Source: Marisa cornuarietis (lineage: Eukaryota > Mollusca > Gastropoda > Architaenioglossa > Ampullariidae). From it: DNA of 64,000 nt. The notes under the pieces are model-generated. The model was not told the DNA's origin and did no database searches. It saw nothing but the letters and a program-made list of their open reading frames with translations. Each line of letters starts with the position of its first letter. The first letter of the stretch is position 1. The translations under genes were made by a program, and so were the position numbers. Shown here one piece after another: positions 49,401 through 57,900 of this stretch. The stretch is from NCBI GenBank assembly GCA_004794655.1, contig SMMW01000620.1, forward strand, positions 383,001 to 447,000, written 5' to 3'.

Positions 49401-50299
49401 ATCAGTGAGATAGGAGTTGAACCATGAGAGGACAGATCCAGAAATCCCGTAGAGGGTGTGGAGTCTGTGAAGAAGCAGAGAGTGGTCTATAGTGTCAAAT
49501 ACAGCAGAGAGGTCCAGTAGGGTTAATAGAGAGACATCACCACTGTCAAGAGCAGATAATATGTCTGTTGTTACTTTAATAAGAGTGGTCTCGGTGCTGT
49601 GGAAAGGTCTATATGCCGACTGAGCTTGTGGGATAAGATGGTGCTCTTGTAAGAAGGCCCAGAGCTGTGTCAAAACTATTTTCTCTATGATCTTAGAGAG
49701 AAAAGACAAGTTGGAAACAGGACGGTAGTTGTTCAGCACATTGATGTCAAGCGTGGATTTCTTTAGAAGTGGCCTCACCACCCCATTTTTGAACAAAGAT
49801 GGGAAAACACCTGACGACAGGCTGACATTTACAATATTTGTGATGGCAGGAAGTAGAGTATCTAGACACTTGAGCAGAAGGCTTGTGGGCATTGGATCTA
49901 ACTCGCAAGTTGTTGGTTTAGCTTTTATATATATATATACAAAAGTGAAATCGAGTCAAAGCAGCATGATGTATGAAAATTGTAAATGGACTGCAAATCC
50001 CCTAAATATCTATAACAGTTTGTTGCTCAAGGCAAAGAAAATAACCTACTTTATTTTCAACTCAACTTGCCATAATTGTTGCCAGTGACTACAATGTGCT
50101 TACTCTGGCGCATGCCAAATATTGTGTAAAAATCTTAGATACTACTAAGTCTGAGCAAGTAGAAAAGATGATTGCAAAGCTTGTACTTACTCTGACAAGA
50201 AGTTGGACAAAGAACCAAGGGAAGTACACATGCCAACAGCACCAGTCTTATCACTTTCATCCAGTATGGTAAGAACAAAATCATCTTCTTTGCTTTCAT
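28362..50299 (-). CDS. Gene E: type I membrane receptor-like protein with mucin stalk and PDZ-ligand tail
   Basis: Ten exons (50299-50191, 43413-43300, 41647-41453, 40872-40804, 36979-36890, 36609-36517, 36202-36175, 34348-34229, 32462-32397, 28446-28362) total 969 nt, 322 residues, with all junctions in phase. Signal peptide is about 1-34. The Cys-rich ectodomain is about 37-139 (SFCFSCQYNSSCQIK, RCEWLNEGNNYTCYPKHGYS, APCICSW). A Ser/Thr/Pro stalk is about 140-195, the membrane span about 199-220 (IIGLVAVGVMLLILIIGIVC), then KKR and a 100-residue tail with no Tyr, ending ETSV. Class I PDZ ligands have S/T at -2 and a hydrophobic last residue, which fits. Introns carry LINEs and a hAT. Family not recognised; a receptor role is inferred. 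Confidence 0.75.
29594..29905. repeat. Palindromic GAATGCATTC repeat element, copy P1
   Basis: It starts with GGGGCGCCAAGAGAGGAATT, then carries several GAATGCATTC-type units joined by TGTAGTTA/TGTAACTACA spacers, then GAGAAAAACTTGGTAAAAAG. Each unit is self-complementary. The same element is found at 51.2 kb, and inverted at 30.9 and 51.8 kb. Confidence 0.75.
30720..31110. repeat. Palindromic repeat element, copy P2 (inverted relative to P1)
   Basis: ACACACAAGAACGTAA near 30805 and ATGAATTGGATAGCAGCTTC near 30982 match 51676 and 51742. It ends in GCTAGAGAATGCATTCTGTA. Confidence 0.7.
32397..32462 (-). CDS. Gene E exon 9, cytoplasmic tail
   Basis: A CAAAGTAG acceptor (weak pyrimidine tract) and a GCCAG|GTAAGA donor bound 66 nt in phase 2-2 encoding GGCIVELSSSSQNNIPDRGL. 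Only this phase avoids the TAG stops seen in another frame. Confidence 0.6.
34229..34348 (-). CDS. Gene E exon 8, cytoplasmic tail
   Basis: A TTCTGCTAG acceptor and an AACGG|GTAGGT donor bound 120 nt in phase 2-2 encoding RDNNEDPTKQPLNIEPDEVK and GENNSLNVCLVEPAATSKN. Polar and acidic, fitting a cytosolic tail. Confidence 0.7.
36175..36202 (-). CDS. Gene E exon 7, juxtamembrane micro-exon
   Basis: A TTTGTTTCAG acceptor and an AACAA|GTAAGT donor bound 28 nt encoding GLPCHKKPN, in at phase 1 and out at phase 2. Both splice sites are strong despite the small size. Confidence 0.65.
36517..36609 (-). CDS. Gene E exon 6, transmembrane segment
   Basis: A TATCCCCACAG acceptor and a CGTG|GTAAAA donor bound 93 nt in phase 1-1. 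ESSPYE precedes 22 hydrophobic residues, then CFCKKR as a stop-transfer end. Orientation is type I. Confidence 0.8.
36890..36979 (-). CDS. Gene E exon 5, Thr/Pro stalk
   Basis: An ATCCAACAG acceptor and an AAAG|GTAAAT donor bound 90 nt in phase 1-1 encoding GMPQHTTSTDRPNNVTVANG and SVHTPPPAK, a probable O-glycosylated spacer. Confidence 0.7.
37235..39009 (-). mobile_element. Degenerate CR1-like LINE, 3' part
   Basis: Pieces match the LINE at 46.2-49.9 kb: NKLKLNDNKMDTFFAREE, VTADMTLDRQVTAV and LSWLNYCNSLLACCPAYHK are counterparts of its RT C-terminal region, and 37900-38060 matches 49270-49430. Many frameshifts and stops make it dead. The element resumes at 40387 after a hAT insertion. Confidence 0.8.
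39010..40378 (-). mobile_element. hAT-family DNA transposon, internally shortened
   Basis: Ends are CGGTGGTTCTCAAAG and, inverted at the other end, CAGTGGTTCTATAACAG. Both are flanked by the 8-bp direct repeat GTCTAGTT (39002-39009 and 40379-40386), the target-duplication length of hAT elements. Two minus-strand frames (40044-39574 and 39577-39224) encode a broken transposase of the ZBED/Charlie type. The second contains LPFPTSYCCEIGFSTLVGLK and RSRLTVESDMRLKL, the hAT C-terminal dimerisation region. It lacks a full transposase and is probably immobile. Confidence 0.85.
39224..40044 (-). pseudogene. hAT transposase remnant (ZBED5/SCAND3-like)
   Basis: Two frames, joined by a small shift near 39575, give about 270 residues including DPNQPLCSSD, FTTLSDFLVM, MNAAEAISAKRSSRD and the dimerisation motif near ESDMRLKLTTIDPDI. 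The BED zinc finger and much of the catalytic core are missing, so it is a truncated relic. Confidence 0.75.
40387..40660 (-). mobile_element. CR1-like LINE, upstream part split by hAT
   Basis: The frame resumes beyond the hAT with FKTQLRALNQPQFVDQ running into the insertion point, so this belongs to the element at 37235-39009. The right edge is approximate and lies before gene E exon 4. Confidence 0.5.
40804..40872 (-). CDS. Gene E exon 4, stalk
   Basis: A TTTCCTCAG acceptor and an AACAG|GTCAGT donor bound 69 nt in phase 1-1 encoding ESCRLRNTSNREMASTGSST and IPT. Ser/Thr-rich, one sequon. Confidence 0.7.
41030..41175. repeat. Palindromic repeat element, copy P3
   Basis: TATGGGGCGCCAAGAGGGGA is followed by alternating TAGCTATA and GCATTCTATA/ATTGCAATGTATA units, a shorter relative of P1. 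Confidence 0.7.
41453..41647 (-). CDS. Gene E exon 3
   Basis: A TTTGACAG acceptor and an AAAG|GTAAGA donor bound 195 nt in phase 1-1. It encodes CEWLNEGNNYTCYPKHGYSC, then ILIDIQLDLPPGNFSLQIRG and CICSWNPK. Alternating hydrophobic residues and paired Cys suggest a divergent Ig-like half-domain. Confidence 0.75.
42290..42690 (-). mobile_element. RTE/craniate-type LINE fragment (reverse transcriptase C-terminus)
   Basis: The minus frame reads FLYLGSAISNDLL, then ISRLLYGVKALVLYWKHIQQ and LEQFHQ. This is the YLGS...LLYG.E.W.LY..H...L..FH pattern of the region after the RT catalytic core. It is degenerate past that point. Confidence 0.7.
42700..44470. other. Gene E intron sequence, one exon only
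   Basis: Apart from exon 2 (43413-43300) I see no gene or clear repeat. The sequence is AT-rich. Confidence 0.4.
43300..43413 (-). CDS. Gene E exon 2
   Basis: A GGTCTTTTTCAG acceptor and a CAAG|GTAACT donor bound 114 nt in phase 1-1. Three Cys occur within twelve residues (FCFSCQYNSSCQIK), then a beta-like stretch YQRSFLVYYFPDNGSQ. Confidence 0.7.
44477..46017 (-). mobile_element. About 1.54-kb GC-richer block, possible solo LTR
   Basis: TGTTGTCGC at the left and TTGTCAACA at the right form a TGTTG/CAACA pair, as at 7658-9192, and the lengths agree (1541 versus 1535 bp). An AATAAA lies on the minus strand near 44885. No target duplication or coding frame was found, and internal sequence similarity to the other block is weak, so this is tentative. 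Confidence 0.35.
46216..49912 (-). mobile_element. CR1/Jockey-like LINE, interrupted by a second element
   Basis: Frame 49892-49255 holds the N-terminal half of the RT (NNYRPVSNLSFLSKIIEKIV, LDLSAVFDTIDH, GVPQGSILGP). Frame 47316-46466 holds the rest, starting with the SYADDTQLYCS catalytic motif and followed by NKLKLNDDKTE and LDYCNSLLAGCP. The 3' end carries AAT units (46218-46235). No endonuclease is present, so it is 5' truncated. An insertion at 47331-49240 splits the RT between the PQG and YADD motifs. Confidence 0.9.
47331..49240 (-). mobile_element. Internally deleted LINE with 14-bp target duplication
   Basis: The 14-bp sequence CATAGGACTGATGA flanks the block at 47317-47330 and 49241-49254. 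Inside, in order on the minus strand, are an ORF1-like Ser/Thr/Lys-rich frame (49236-48506), the start of an APE-type endonuclease (48310-47975; LTYNIEGL, SGGVVLLVKND), then directly the C-terminal CPFC...HFMFMCPRY zinc-knuckle region (47978-47649). The RT core is missing. The tail has a short ATATTCG repeat. The element must have used another LINE's enzymes. Confidence 0.85.
50191..50299 (-). CDS. Gene E exon 1, signal peptide
   Basis: MKAKKMILFLPYWMKVIRLV continues as LLACVLPLVLCPTSCQ before A|GTAAGT, phase 1. The start is uncertain: internal Met at codons 6 and 14 are also possible, and the frame is open upstream. The core LVLLACVLPLVL is a clear signal sequence. Confidence 0.7.
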
Positions 50300-50474
50300 A
50301 AAGATGTTTCTTAACTCCTGCAAATCACAAATTCTCATTATCTTCTGATTAGTATGCACGCACGCACATACCCGAAGCTAGAGAATACTACAATATAATA
50401 TTTTTTATAGGAAATAGAATCAGTGATGAATCAAAGAGAGCAATATAGAAATAATATAACAAGAAACGGCAGAA

Positions 50475-50651
50475 CTTTGATATGGGGGAGCGCGTGACGT
50501 CATAGGCCGGTCTATGTTATTTTTTCAGAGGTTTGGGGTTAGGTTTAGGTTTAGTTTATAAGGTACATTTGGGCAATTGAGTGGAGCGAGCAGACGACAA
50601 ATGCCGCGAGCCATTTTTGTTATGGCCGTCACGAGTTCCCCCATATCAAAG
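50475..50651. mobile_element. 177-bp MITE with telomere-like core
   Basis: The ends are near-perfect inverted repeats of 25 bp (CTTTGATATGGGGGA at the left; TCCCCCATATCAAAG at the right), differing at two positions further in. The interior has GGGTTAGGTTTAGGTTTAG near 50536. The target duplication is not clear. Confidence 0.7.
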
Positions 50652-50774
50652 CTGTACCCAAGAAACACACAATATGTATATGGCATACTAAGAAATCGTT
50701 CCTCAAGTTGATGCTCTTTAAATAAACATCTTCAGCACGGACTTTCATTAGATGAAGATCCGTGATCTTCAGCA

Positions 50775-51455
50775 CTACGCCATGCGGTTTTGGTTGATCC
50801 AGGCGGGGTAACTCTTGTTTATCGAGTTGGGAGCGCCAAGAGGGGGTATTTACTAGAATTTTCTCTCCAGGGTTGGAGACTGAAAAGTCTGTCGTAAACT
50901 AGTTTCGTAGTTAAGCGTGACCCTAGATTTGAGTTAGGAATTAATGGCAGGCAACCTGTAAATACTGTATACAAAAAAAAACAAGAAAACTAACAATGTT
51001 CTCGTGCGTGCGTACAGCGTGAGAAAGAGCGATCGTGGTGGAGGATTCGTTGGTTATCGTACACAACACTCCACTGTGCTGCCACTGCTCCTCCGCGCAC
51101 CGCGCGCAAAATTAAAAAAACTCGGTCGTAACTCCGGTCCGTCGTTAAGCGGGGACTTACTGTATTAAAGAATGCATTCTATAGCTATATTCAGCAATAC
51201 GCCATGCGGTTTTGTTTCATCCAGGCGGGGTAACTCTTGTTTACTGAGTTGGGAGCACCAAGAGGGGGTATTTTCTAGAATTTTTCTCTCTGTTAAATAA
51301 AGAATGCATTCTATAGCTATACAATTCATTCTATACTTACAGAATGCACTCTATATTTATACAATTCAATTCTGTAGTACAGAATGCATTCTATAAGTAC
51401 ATAATGAATTTTGCTATAGCTAGGGAGAGAAAAACTCGGTAAAACCGAAGTATTG
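50775..51455. repeat. Direct repeat pair and palindromic element P4/P5
   Basis: Two copies of ACGCCATGCGGTTTTG...GGCGGGGTAACTCTTGTTTA...AGGGGGTATTT start near 50777 and 51190, about 413 bp apart. The second continues into a full palindromic unit with GAATGCATTCTATAGCTATA and GAGAGAAAAACTCGGTAAAA. Confidence 0.75.
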
Positions 51456-51659
51456 TAACAAATGCTCACCTGCTGTCAAAGAAAATCTTCTTCATCCAGA
51501 ACGTCTCTGACCGCTTCTCGGAAGCCAGAAACTGTCTCAAACAGGGTTTGAACTGTCGTAGTCCCGTAATTGGTTGACATCTTTTGCGATTCCTCAGACG
51601 TTATAGCAATTAAGATGTCTTAACTTCTATCAAAGATAATAAATACTAGTATTCCGTAT

Positions 51660-51965
51660 CTTTGCTTCTATCTAGCGCGTAAATACACACAAGAACGTAA
51701 GGCTCTGTTTCTAGTATATAATTGTATATATATATATATACATGAATTGGATAGCAACTTCTGAGTATAATATATAATAATGAACTACTTTAATTGGTTT
51801 TTACCGAGTTTTTTCTCACTCTAGCTATAGAATGCATTCTGTAACTACAGAATTGAATTACATAAAATAGAATGCATTCTGTAAGTATAGAATGAATTGT
51901 ATAGCTATAGAATGCATTCTGTATCTAGAGAGAAAATTCTAGAAAAACCCCTCTTGGCGCCCCAT
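51660..51965. repeat. Palindromic element P6 (inverted relative to P5)
   Basis: TTTTTACCGAGTTTTTTCTC near 51800, then GAATGCATTCTGTAACTAC units, then GAGAGAAAATTCTAGAAAAA and CCCCTCTTGGCGCCCC: the reverse order of P5. Confidence 0.8.
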
Positions 51966-52726
51966 TCATACCTGCGGTAAGCAGACGACAATCACCCACA
52001 ATGTACACAAGTTTACGATTCACCTATGGTATGTTTCTAGTTAATATTTTGAGTGAGAGAGCAACCAGTTTTTTTTAAGTTACAGTCAGGATAATTTAAG
52101 TTAATAAATTGATGTGTAGCACCTAATAGTTCCGTATATTCTTTGTCAGGATATTGAAGCAATCTTATCACGGTGGACTGCAGTCTATCTGCCGAGACCA
52201 ACGCTTATAAAGACCTCGTCTTTGGCTCTATATGTTTCCAGGCGACAGTTTACATCATAATACTGCCTATTTTTTCTTTTTTTTTTTCTCTCTCTCTTTC
52301 ACACATAACAACACGCACACGTACCCCTCTCAGAAAGAACCATAAGCGCACATGGAGTATCACATCGAGATAGTACATGCATCCCAGACGACGCGAGAAC
52401 TCTCGCAACGATGAAAGTACAAAAGTCAATCTTTACAGGTCTACTAATAACCACTAATAACGTCAACTTGTAAAAATTGTTCTGAATACTTTCGGCCGTT
52501 CATTGCTTTTTCTAACACTTAAATGTCTAACTCCTTCTTTGGAAACAAGCATGAAGCGCATACAACTAAGGCGAAAGTAATTTAAAAAAAAGGTCCCTTT
52601 AAAACACAGTAAGACCGTGCTTACACCAAGCTGTACAAGGAAAACGAAACAGCCCGTGCCGGATATACTCAGTCTTCCTGTGAAGTTTCTAATTAAATTT
52701 TGGATTAGCAGAGGAGCGACCTGATC

Positions 52727-52802
52727 ATGAATACTTTTAGCCACGTGGAGGTTTTGTTACTGGTTATGTTTATAACACAAGATCTAGCATTTTCTTCTAC
52801 TT
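52727..52802 (+). CDS. Gene F exon 1, signal peptide
   Basis: MNTFSHVEVLLLVMFITQDL then AFSST and a T|GTGAGT donor in phase 1 (76 nt, the same size as gene C exon 1). Confidence 0.75.
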
Positions 52803-52859
52803 GTGAGTATTACAGATGATGATGTACTTACGTATTTGACTGCTTTATATGTATGGTAG

Positions 52860-52929
<70 letters not shown>

Positions 52930-54887
52930 AGGCTTCTGTTTGTCTTTTTTAAGGAGTATAGCCGCTAGAAAAATTACTGAAAGAGTATTTTCTCCAAAGG
53001 TGTAAGAGTATTTTTATTTAACGATTGAATGAGAAAAACCTAATTTTTGTATGAAACTTTGTAAATGCCATGTAAGCTCAATGTTACATATAAAGCAACG
53101 ATTTGTGTGAAGAAGAAAGAGGTGAAAAGTATACTTACGATCAAATTTAAGAATTATTGTGATGAAGTTCTCTGACAAGACATGAGGTTTTTTTAATTCT
53201 TTTATTCTGATGATGGCAACTGGAATATAGTGCTGTAATTTCTTATAAAACAAAGTTTACTGCAATTTACTTAACTGGTTTCATGAATAAAGAGGACGAG
53301 GGGTCAAATAAATCAAGTTTTGTGAACTTGAATATGTTTCAGGTGGAATAACAAACTTCAGCGAGACTTTGTTTGCAAGAGAAGGCAATTTTACAACTAT
53401 TACCTATCTTCTCAATAGCACTGAACTCTCGCTTTTATCAGACAAAATCACATTTGCTTTTGATGTATGCCAAAGGAACAAACTTAAAAATCAGTGCGTA
53501 TTTAAATGGGATGAGCAAAATAAACAGATGACTTCTGACAACTGGGGTTCCGGGGACGACGCAGTCTGTTCAGTGAAGCGTCGTGAACTCAGGAGCTCCA
53601 CCCTGACCTGGGAGATCCAGATTTCGCAACTGGTCAGCCGGTCATTAACTGTCATTATGCTCTACCTGGAGAACAACACTCTCAATGAAAGAACAGTCCG
53701 CACAATACGCATGTTAGGCCTGGATCTTTTTGGTAAGTAACGAGAGATACTTCAATCACTACATAGGAGAAGACAGTTATATTTTCATTTTTTTCTTAAA
53801 TATGCGACCGTGGCCAGTTGGCAGTTCTGGGGCCATATTCATGAAGTGAAGGTAGGCAGGGTGAGAACATCACGGAAAAACGTCTTCTCTCTGAAGTTAC
53901 GATTCACTGTCCAGACCCGGCGGGTGTTGTTTTATGTTACTTTACCTCAGGGTATCATGCACTGCCACTGATTTATAACACAGGTTCTAAGTGTAAAACA
54001 GTATCCGTAGAGTCTGGACGCCGTCTTATGACGAGGGAGACTTGCATTGATTTACTGCAAAGGCGTTTACAGGAGGAACGAATTTCGGGCCCTTTCGGTA
54101 CTGTCCGGCGGATTTCGAGCGCAATTCGGGTCGTCAGCCTCCCTCTCATCCTCCAGCGAAAATGGCGGCCGTTATAAATGGTGATGAAGCGATCGACTAC
54201 ATGAGGGTAAGGTATTTTTCCCACACTTTCTGATGATGCCGGCCAATTCAATGTAATGCAGTGACCAGGCAAGTAGAGATGCCTTCAATGACTCAGTCCC
54301 ACTTCCATGCACTTTATCACAGTCGCTATGAAGTGTTGTCCCCATTAAATGATTAATGTCAAAGTTTAATAGCGCTTACCTGTTAAGTTATTACATATAT
54401 ATATATATATGTGTGTGTGTGTATATGTCTGCAGAATGTCTTACCAAGTGAAGATTTCAAGGTAATATCATTTAGAGCACTTACTACGCCTTTGCAGAAA
54501 AAAATTTCGCACCCGGGACGACGACTTACCGTTGCATCGTGAATACCGCCCCAAACTGTTGCCTTTGATTTAGCAAGCATGCGGTGTACAGCGCGATATC
54601 TTGAGAAGAATAACCATACATAATCTCTTCCATTAAAAAAAATTACTTCTGTTAAAATGCAAAACGATGTTGCAGTCGCATAAATGTTATTTTAGAAGAT
54701 AAAAAAAGATTCCGTAAGAAAATGCCATAAGTTGCTTATTGCAGCGCTTTAAAATTTGGTTCATATTACGAATGGTTGTTTTATGAATATTGCAAGGTTA
54801 AAAATGATTATTTTATCTAAAGCACAATAAATAATATTTTGCATTCACACGTTTATGTATGACGTGTTCAGGCGACTATAACAGGGG

Positions 54888-54950
<63 letters not shown>

Positions 54951-57900
54951 AGACCCACCTCAAGTCACAAGTCTGTCTGTAGATGGACAACAGGTGAACG
55001 GCACTCATCTCATCAATGAAGGTCAGGAGGTCCACATCTCCTGCTACTTTGACAAAGGAAATCCGGCTGTTGTCTTTCATTTGTTGAGCAGCAATGGGAA
55101 GAATCTTACGAGAAGTGACGGTCGTCTAGACATGATACTTTCAGCTCAGTGTAAAGATGAATGGCCGACAGTTCGTTGTCAAGGAAACGGGTCAGAACGC
55201 AATAAATCCCTGTCGTTTCTTGTCAAGTGTGAGTAGAAAAAGTCATACTACTTCATACGAGTTTCTAATGTGTATACGTGCAAGCGTTTCAGTGTGTGTG
55301 GTAGCAAATAAGCGAGCTAGGAACTGAAAATGAGACTGCGCGAGGGTGAGATTGTGACTGTTAGTCTGCATACTAATATTATCGCTCTGCGTATATAGCT
55401 TCCTCGTTCTCATAGAAATATATAGTCTAATCAAACGGTCATGGGGCATCTCTAACAAGGAAATGTTTCTTCTAAACAAGTTAACAAGAAAATAAAATTG
55501 TCTAGTTATTTGAATACCTGATCGCTATACCCAGCAGTTTTATAAACAATAATTCATTCGATTTTCATTTTTGAAGCTGTTCATTGACACAGTGTACAAA
55601 TATTTTCCAACATCATTCATAAAAAGCGCCCTAGTACATAACTACTCTTTTCTGTAGCTATTAAGTCTCTTGTGACAATAGTGCAATAAAAGTTGAAAAC
55701 TCTGCTGTAATAAAGTAAGTATGTAATATTGCATTTTATTTGCTTATAGTTATACTACATAAACTGCTACACGCTCCAATAATGTTAATTTTAAATTATT
55801 AGCGAGCATTAGTTGACCTGTTTACATTTAGTCATGACACTTACGTAATCTTGTCGCAGGTCTTCCACAGTTTGTTGGCAGATCTGTAAACTTAATTCGT
55901 CGTCCACTTGATGCCATAACATTTCGTGTCAAGGCTCACACGACATCAGTCAAAGAATGTCTCTTGACATCCCTGTCTTTTGACCTCGCAAAGAAAGTGA
56001 ACTGTAGTCTCAGTGGTGATCCACCCGATCTTCTCCTAAGTCTTGGCCTTGACAAGGATGACAGCAGTCTGCAAGGAAACTGGACCTTAACTCTTCGCAA
56101 CGAAAGAGGCTTCTCCAATACAACATTAAGCTTCTTTGAAGGTATACGGAATGTACCTGGGAACAGTTAAAAAATACTCAGCTGGGACAAAGGGTTGCTA
56201 AGAATGAATGCATACATGCGTCATCATCAGATTAATACATATAGGAAAACATTACAGATGAATACATACGAGTACTGTCACATTTTTTTTTATAAATATA
56301 AGTGTACTATTAGTGTAGAGCTGTTAAAGATGTAATTGAAACTGAATCTCAGATTGGTGACATTTCCTGGTGAATGTGGATAGCGATTCTGTGATTCTAT
56401 CTATGCCTGTCTCTCCTTTTACCCTTCTACTGTAAAACTATAAAATGTAAGCTGACAAATCTCTAAGGTGTAACTGTTTTAACTGCACTCCCCAGCACGA
56501 ATAAGTCTTGAAACATTTGAACCGGAGATTTGTAACATAGACTTAAACAAGATGTGTATTTTTTTCAGCATCAGAAAATATAAGACCGGTGCTTAATGTT
56601 TCTCTGCCCATCGTTGTTGTCGTTACTGTCACTGGTGTTGTCGTTGTCGCTGCTGTTATCATGGCCGTTAAAATGGTAAAAAAATGCAAACACGGTAAGT
56701 GACCTATAAATACATATGATAAAAGTGTTAAGCATAATATTCTATATATTATCTTAAGAATATTACTGATTTGTTGGAATTTACCTTTTTTCAATGTTTT
56801 CCTAGTAATAGTCCAAAGTCGATAATAAGGAGACATATTAATATTGTCTGTTTCTTTCTCTACTATTTTTTACACCGTAACAATCCAACTTCTAAAAAGG
56901 GTATAGCAAAACATTTTCCGCGCGAGTTGTTGATATTATTTCCCGCTTGACATTTTAGTGGTGACTGATTACGGAGAGATTTTAATATCACGAGTTGATT
57001 CAAGATCCTTGAAGAAAAGTTGATCTTGAAATGCGCACAGAATAGAAAAAAACGAGCGCAAGAGGTAAGATGAGTATCTCATAATGCTGTTCCACCCTGT
57101 GTATCACGTGATATGCACTTTTCCTCTGGAGTGTATGTACAGGGAAGATAAAGATAAGGTGGAAGAGAGTGTAAGCCCGCAGCTGCAGGTCAGCTAGGTG
57201 TGTACACCCTAGAACATAGCAGAAATGAAAGAAATGGGAGATATCGAGTGGTTTGTCGGTATAGCAAAGCAGAGATCAACGACTAGCTGTCCTCCACCAA
57301 CATTTTGATGGCATCACATTGAACAGCTTTTTAAACACACGCAACATGGCTTCAAGGTTTCAGACAAACCTCCCTTGATCATGCACTAATTTGTCTGCTT
57401 AAAATAAAAATAAAACCAAACACAATTTAAATATGCAGTGATGCACGCGCACAAAGCCGTCCCTCTTACAGCTGCACACGGTGGGAGTTCTTTATGTGTC
57501 ATCATCGATTGTGGCGAAAGGGGGAGACTTGCTCGATATGTTGACTGATGTGAATTAACATAGGCATGTAAGCAGACAAGCAAATGCTGGAATACAACTC
57601 CTGTAGACTGCTTACTACGGACCTGAATAAATACTTAAGTCCGTGCTTTCTTGTCAAGAAACAACTCCCATGAGCCCCTTATGCCCCCTTCAGTTTTTAC
57701 AGGGAAGGTCCACTTCCGTGTAGCTTCTCATTGATGCTGTGAGTCGAAGTGCAGAATAAAAGAATGATCTTAAATGATGGGGTCTTTATAGCTTAGCGTC
57801 TTTTAAATTTCCGGATGAACTTCCGTTTCACTCAATTCCAGCTTTCGTTTTCCCTTTTTGTCGCCACTGAGTTCGCGTTAACAGTTTCAAAGTGAAAGCT

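Larger units (their letters stand above)
50300..52726. promoter_or_regulatory. Divergent intergenic region between genes E and F
   Basis: The first coding exons of E (minus, start 50299) and F (plus, start 52727) face away from each other across about 2.4 kb, so both promoters probably lie here. It also holds a MITE, two direct repeats and two palindromic elements. No TATA box could be assigned with confidence. Confidence 0.4.
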
